Shown piece by piece: positions 61,824 to 64,000 of a stretch of 64,000 nucleotides of DNA. The stretch's first letter is position 1; every line of letters begins with the position of its first letter. The stretch is from Starkeya sp. ORNL1 (lineage in GTDB: Bacteria; Pseudomonadota; Alphaproteobacteria; Rhizobiales; Xanthobacteraceae), in contig NZ_CP048834.1 of NCBI RefSeq assembly GCF_012971745.1, forward strand, positions 4,768,501-4,832,500. Direction: 5' to 3'. Position numbers and translations under genes: made by a program. The notes beneath the pieces are model-generated. The model made no database searches. It was given only the letters and a program-made list of their open reading frames with translations, and was not told where the DNA came from.

Positions 61824-63016
61824 CAGATGATGTTCAGTTCGCGATAGGGGCGGCCCGCCATGATCCGCTCATAGCCGAACACGTCGAGGTCCAGCGAGAT
61901 GGAGCGGCCATGCACGAGCCATTCGGCGACAGCTCGGCCGGCCGCTGGTGCCTGCTGGAGGCCATGGCCGGAGAAGCCGTTGATGAAATAGAGGTTCGAT
62001 ACCTCCGGATGCGGGCCGATGACGGCGTTGTGGTCGAGGAGGTTCATCTCGTAGTGCCCGGCCCAGGCGCGGACCGGCTTCAATTCCTCCATCGCCGGGA
62101 TGCGGTGGGCGAGCGCGGGCCAGATGATCTCCTCGAACACGCTCCAATCCACTTCAAAGTCGTCGCCGGGATTGGTGTCGAGCTCCTCCGGCGGCGGGGC
62201 GCCGCAAATCTGGTAGGCGCCTTCCGGGCGGATATAGAAGCCGCTGGGATCGACCAGCAGCGGCAGGCCTGTGATCGGGGTGCGGCAATGCACGACGAAG
62301 ACGCACCGCTTGCGACCTTCCACCGGCAAGGGAATGCCCGCCAGGGCCGCCACGCGCCCCGCCTGCGGGCCGGCCGCATTCACCAGTGCCCCACAGCCGA
62401 GGCGGCGCCCATCGGCCAGCGTGACCGCGCTGACGCGGTTATTCGTGCGCTCGATGCCCGTTACCTCGCCGGTGAGGAGATGCGCACCCTGCAGCTTCGC
62501 CATGCGCCGCACGCCGGCAAGCAAAGCGTGGGCGTCGAACCAGCCTTCACCGGTGACCCCGAAGGCACCCAGCGCGATGTCCTCGACATTCAGCCAGGGA
62601 AAGCGCGCCTGCAGCCCCTGCGGGTCGAGCAAGGCAATGTCGGCACCTTCCGCCTGCTGCACGGCATGGTTGGCTCGCAACACCGGCACGCCGGCCTCGC
62701 TCGCCAGAATGAGATAGCCGCCCTCGCGCCAGCCGAGCTCGATCTCCGGCCCGAACCGCTCCTTCGCGCCGTGCAGGAATTCCAGCCCGAAGCGCGACAT
62801 GCGGATGTTCTCGGGGATCGAGAATTGCTGGCGGATCGAGGCGGCGGAGAGCGTGGTGGAGGAAAAGGCGAAGCTCGGATCGCGCTCGATCACCGCGACC
62901 TTGCCGTGAAAGGCGGGATCGAGCGTGAGGAAATAGGCCGCCATGGCGCCCATGATGGCGCCGCCGATGATGACAACGTCGTAAGTCTCGTCGATTCCAC
63001 TCACATCGCCGCTCAT
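61823..63016 (-). CDS. FAD-dependent amine/glycine oxidase-type oxidoreductase (DAO family)
   Basis: 397 residues. The FAD motif is VVIIGGAIMGAMAAYFL, with the acidic partner in VAVIERD. SAASIRQQFSIPENIRMSR, YLILASEAG and INGFSGHGLQQAPAAGRAVAEW are typical of FOXRED1-like and sarcosine or glycine oxidase-type enzymes. The substrate amine or imino acid is unknown. It is followed by DUF429 with a 1-base overlap and is divergent from the CitE-like lyase, 84 bases away. Confidence 0.85.
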   Translation of the reverse strand: MSGDVSGIDETYDVVIIGGAIMGAMAAYFLTLDPAFHGKVAVIERDPSFAFSSTTLSAASIRQQFSIPENIRMSRFGLEFLHGAKERFGPEIELGWREGGYLILASEAGVPVLRANHAVQQAEGADIALLDPQGLQARFPWLNVEDIALGAFGVTGEGWFDAHALLAGVRRMAKLQGAHLLTGEVTGIERTNNRVSAVTLADGRRLGCGALVNAAGPQAGRVAALAGIPLPVEGRKRCVFVVHCRTPITGLPLLVDPSGFYIRPEGAYQICGAPPPEELDTNPGDDFEVDWSVFEEIIWPALAHRIPAMEELKPVRAWAGHYEMNLLDHNAVIGPHPEVSNLYFINGFSGHGLQQAPAAGRAVAEWLVHGRSISLDLDVFGYERIMAGRPYRELNII

Positions 63017-63100
63017 GTCGTCGTTCCGTCTCCGGCTGGCCCAGCGTCCCGCCGCCGGATAGTCTCCAAACCCCGATTTGCCAACTTAGCCGAGAGACTG

Positions 63101-63985
63101 ATGCATTCCGATATCCGACCCCGCCGCAGCGTGCTGTTCATGCCCGGCTCGAATGCCCGTGCGCTGGAAAAGGCCCGCACGCTGCCGGCCGATGCCATCG
63201 TCATCGACCTCGAGGACGCAGTGGCGCCCGACGCCAAGGCCGGTGCGCGCACGCAGGCCGTGGAAGCGATAAAGGCTGGCGGCTTCGGCCCGCGCGAGGT
63301 GGTGCTGCGCGCCAATGCGCCGGATACGCCCTGGTTCGAGGCTGATCTGGCCGCCGCGGCTGAGGCGAGGGTGGATGCGGTGGCGGTGCCGAAGATCTCC
63401 GATCCCGAGACCCTGCTGGTGATCGGCCGGCGGCTCGACGCGCTGGGCGCGCCGCGCTCGGTGAAGGTGTGGGCGATGATCGAGACCCCGCTCGCGGTGC
63501 TGCGCGCCGACCGGATCGCGCTGGCGGCGCGCGATCCCGTCACCCGGTTCGCGGTGCTGATGATGGGCACCAATGACCTTTCCAAGGAGACCGGCGCGCG
63601 CATCGTGCCGGGGCGGGCGCCGATGCTCTCCTGGCTGTCGACCTGCGTCCTGGCGGCCAAGGCGGCGGGGATCGGCATATTGGACGCGGTGTGGAATGAT
63701 TTCCGCGATCTCGACGGCTTTGCCGCGGAATGCGCGCAGGCCGCCGACCTCGGCTTCGACGGCAAGACGCTGATCCATCCCAGCCAGATCGCCCCGGCCA
63801 ATGCCGCCTTCACGCCGCCGGCCGGCGAAGTGGACGAGGCGCGGCGGGTCATCGAATTGTTCGCCCGCCCGGAGAATGCCGGCATCGGCGTGCTCCAGGT
63901 GGAGGGGCGGATGTATGAGCGCATGCATGCCGACATCGCCCGCAAGACGGTGGCGCTGGCCGATGCCATCGCCGCGCGGTCGTAA
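63101..63985 (+). CDS. CitE-like CoA ester lyase (HpcH/HpaI family)
   Basis: 294 residues. RSVLFMPGSNARALEKA binds CoA, IDLEDAVAPDAK holds the metal-linked Glu/Asp, VWAMIETPLAVLRA and MMGTNDLSKETGA form the rest of the TIM-barrel active site, and LIHPSQIAPANAAF is near the C-terminus. Related enzymes cleave malyl-CoA, citramalyl-CoA or citryl-CoA; no citrate lyase partners are seen, so malyl-CoA-type activity is more likely. GAGAG lies before the ATG at 63101. Confidence 0.85.
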   Translation: MHSDIRPRRSVLFMPGSNARALEKARTLPADAIVIDLEDAVAPDAKAGARTQAVEAIKAGGFGPREVVLRANAPDTPWFEADLAAAAEARVDAVAVPKISDPETLLVIGRRLDALGAPRSVKVWAMIETPLAVLRADRIALAARDPVTRFAVLMMGTNDLSKETGARIVPGRAPMLSWLSTCVLAAKAAGIGILDAVWNDFRDLDGFAAECAQAADLGFDGKTLIHPSQIAPANAAFTPPAGEVDEARRVIELFARPENAGIGVLQVEGRMYERMHADIARKTVALADAIAARS

Positions 63986-64000
63986 ATTCAACAGTGTCGT

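Overview
The window is a high-GC, densely coded chromosomal segment from an alphaproteobacterium of the order Hyphomicrobiales (Rhizobiales). The best guess from gene content and protein style is the Xanthobacteraceae (Ancylobacter/Starkeya/Xanthobacter-like), but that is inference without a database search. Supporting traits are an NdvA-type cyclic glucan exporter, a siroheme sulfite reductase with DUF2849 and DUF934 partners, a [4Fe-4S]-type CysH, and an HNH endonuclease and an SUV3-like helicase of types common in Rhizobiales. No rRNA, tRNA, phage, insertion sequence or CRISPR array was recognised.

Layout. 1-12.4 kb: 5' part of a helicase with a repetitive acidic tail, a DUF3108 protein, rpmB (L28), a VUT transporter, a phytase-like esterase, DsbB, HNH endonuclease, carboxylesterase, 3-methyladenine glycosylase, M23 endopeptidase and a PHB-depolymerase-like esterase. 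12.6-16 kb: sdhCDAB. 16.2-20.8 kb: gluQ, a glycerophosphodiesterase, an AEC carrier, a small protein and a collagen-like lipoprotein. 20.9-24.7 kb: priA, xerC and a VOC protein. 24.8-34.2 kb: a 42-residue secreted peptide, lpdA, lldP, sucB, sucA and mdh. 34.4-51.3 kb: envelope and housekeeping genes, including DUF1003, zapE, a trypsin-like protease, GNAT, a histone-H1-like protein, an MscS channel, a CAP lipoprotein, a FemAB-like transferase, a flippase, CobW, DD-carboxypeptidase, NdvA, a HisE-like protein and a DedA-family protein. 51.5-60.9 kb: a sulfate assimilation regulon. 61-64 kb: DUF429, an FAD oxidoreductase and a CitE-like lyase.

The genes form two clear metabolic blocks. The first is the TCA cycle: succinate dehydrogenase, 2-oxoglutarate dehydrogenase E1/E2/E3 and malate dehydrogenase. 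The sucCD genes that often lie between mdh and sucA are missing, and a lactate permease sits in opposite orientation between lpdA and sucB. The second is assimilatory sulfate reduction: uptake (Sbp-CysTW), activation (CysD, CysNC), APS/PAPS reduction (CysH) and sulfite reduction (CysI-like). The two divergent cys operons share a short AT-rich control region with a perfect dyad.

Intergenic space is heavily occupied by short palindromic repeats of several families, mostly at gene ends but once in a divergent promoter region. I found no convincing novel defence or mobile system. The most interesting items are the modular repeats, the sulfur-regulon dyads, the collagen-like lipoprotein with a palindromic upstream site, the small secreted peptide, and the rearranged TCA cluster.
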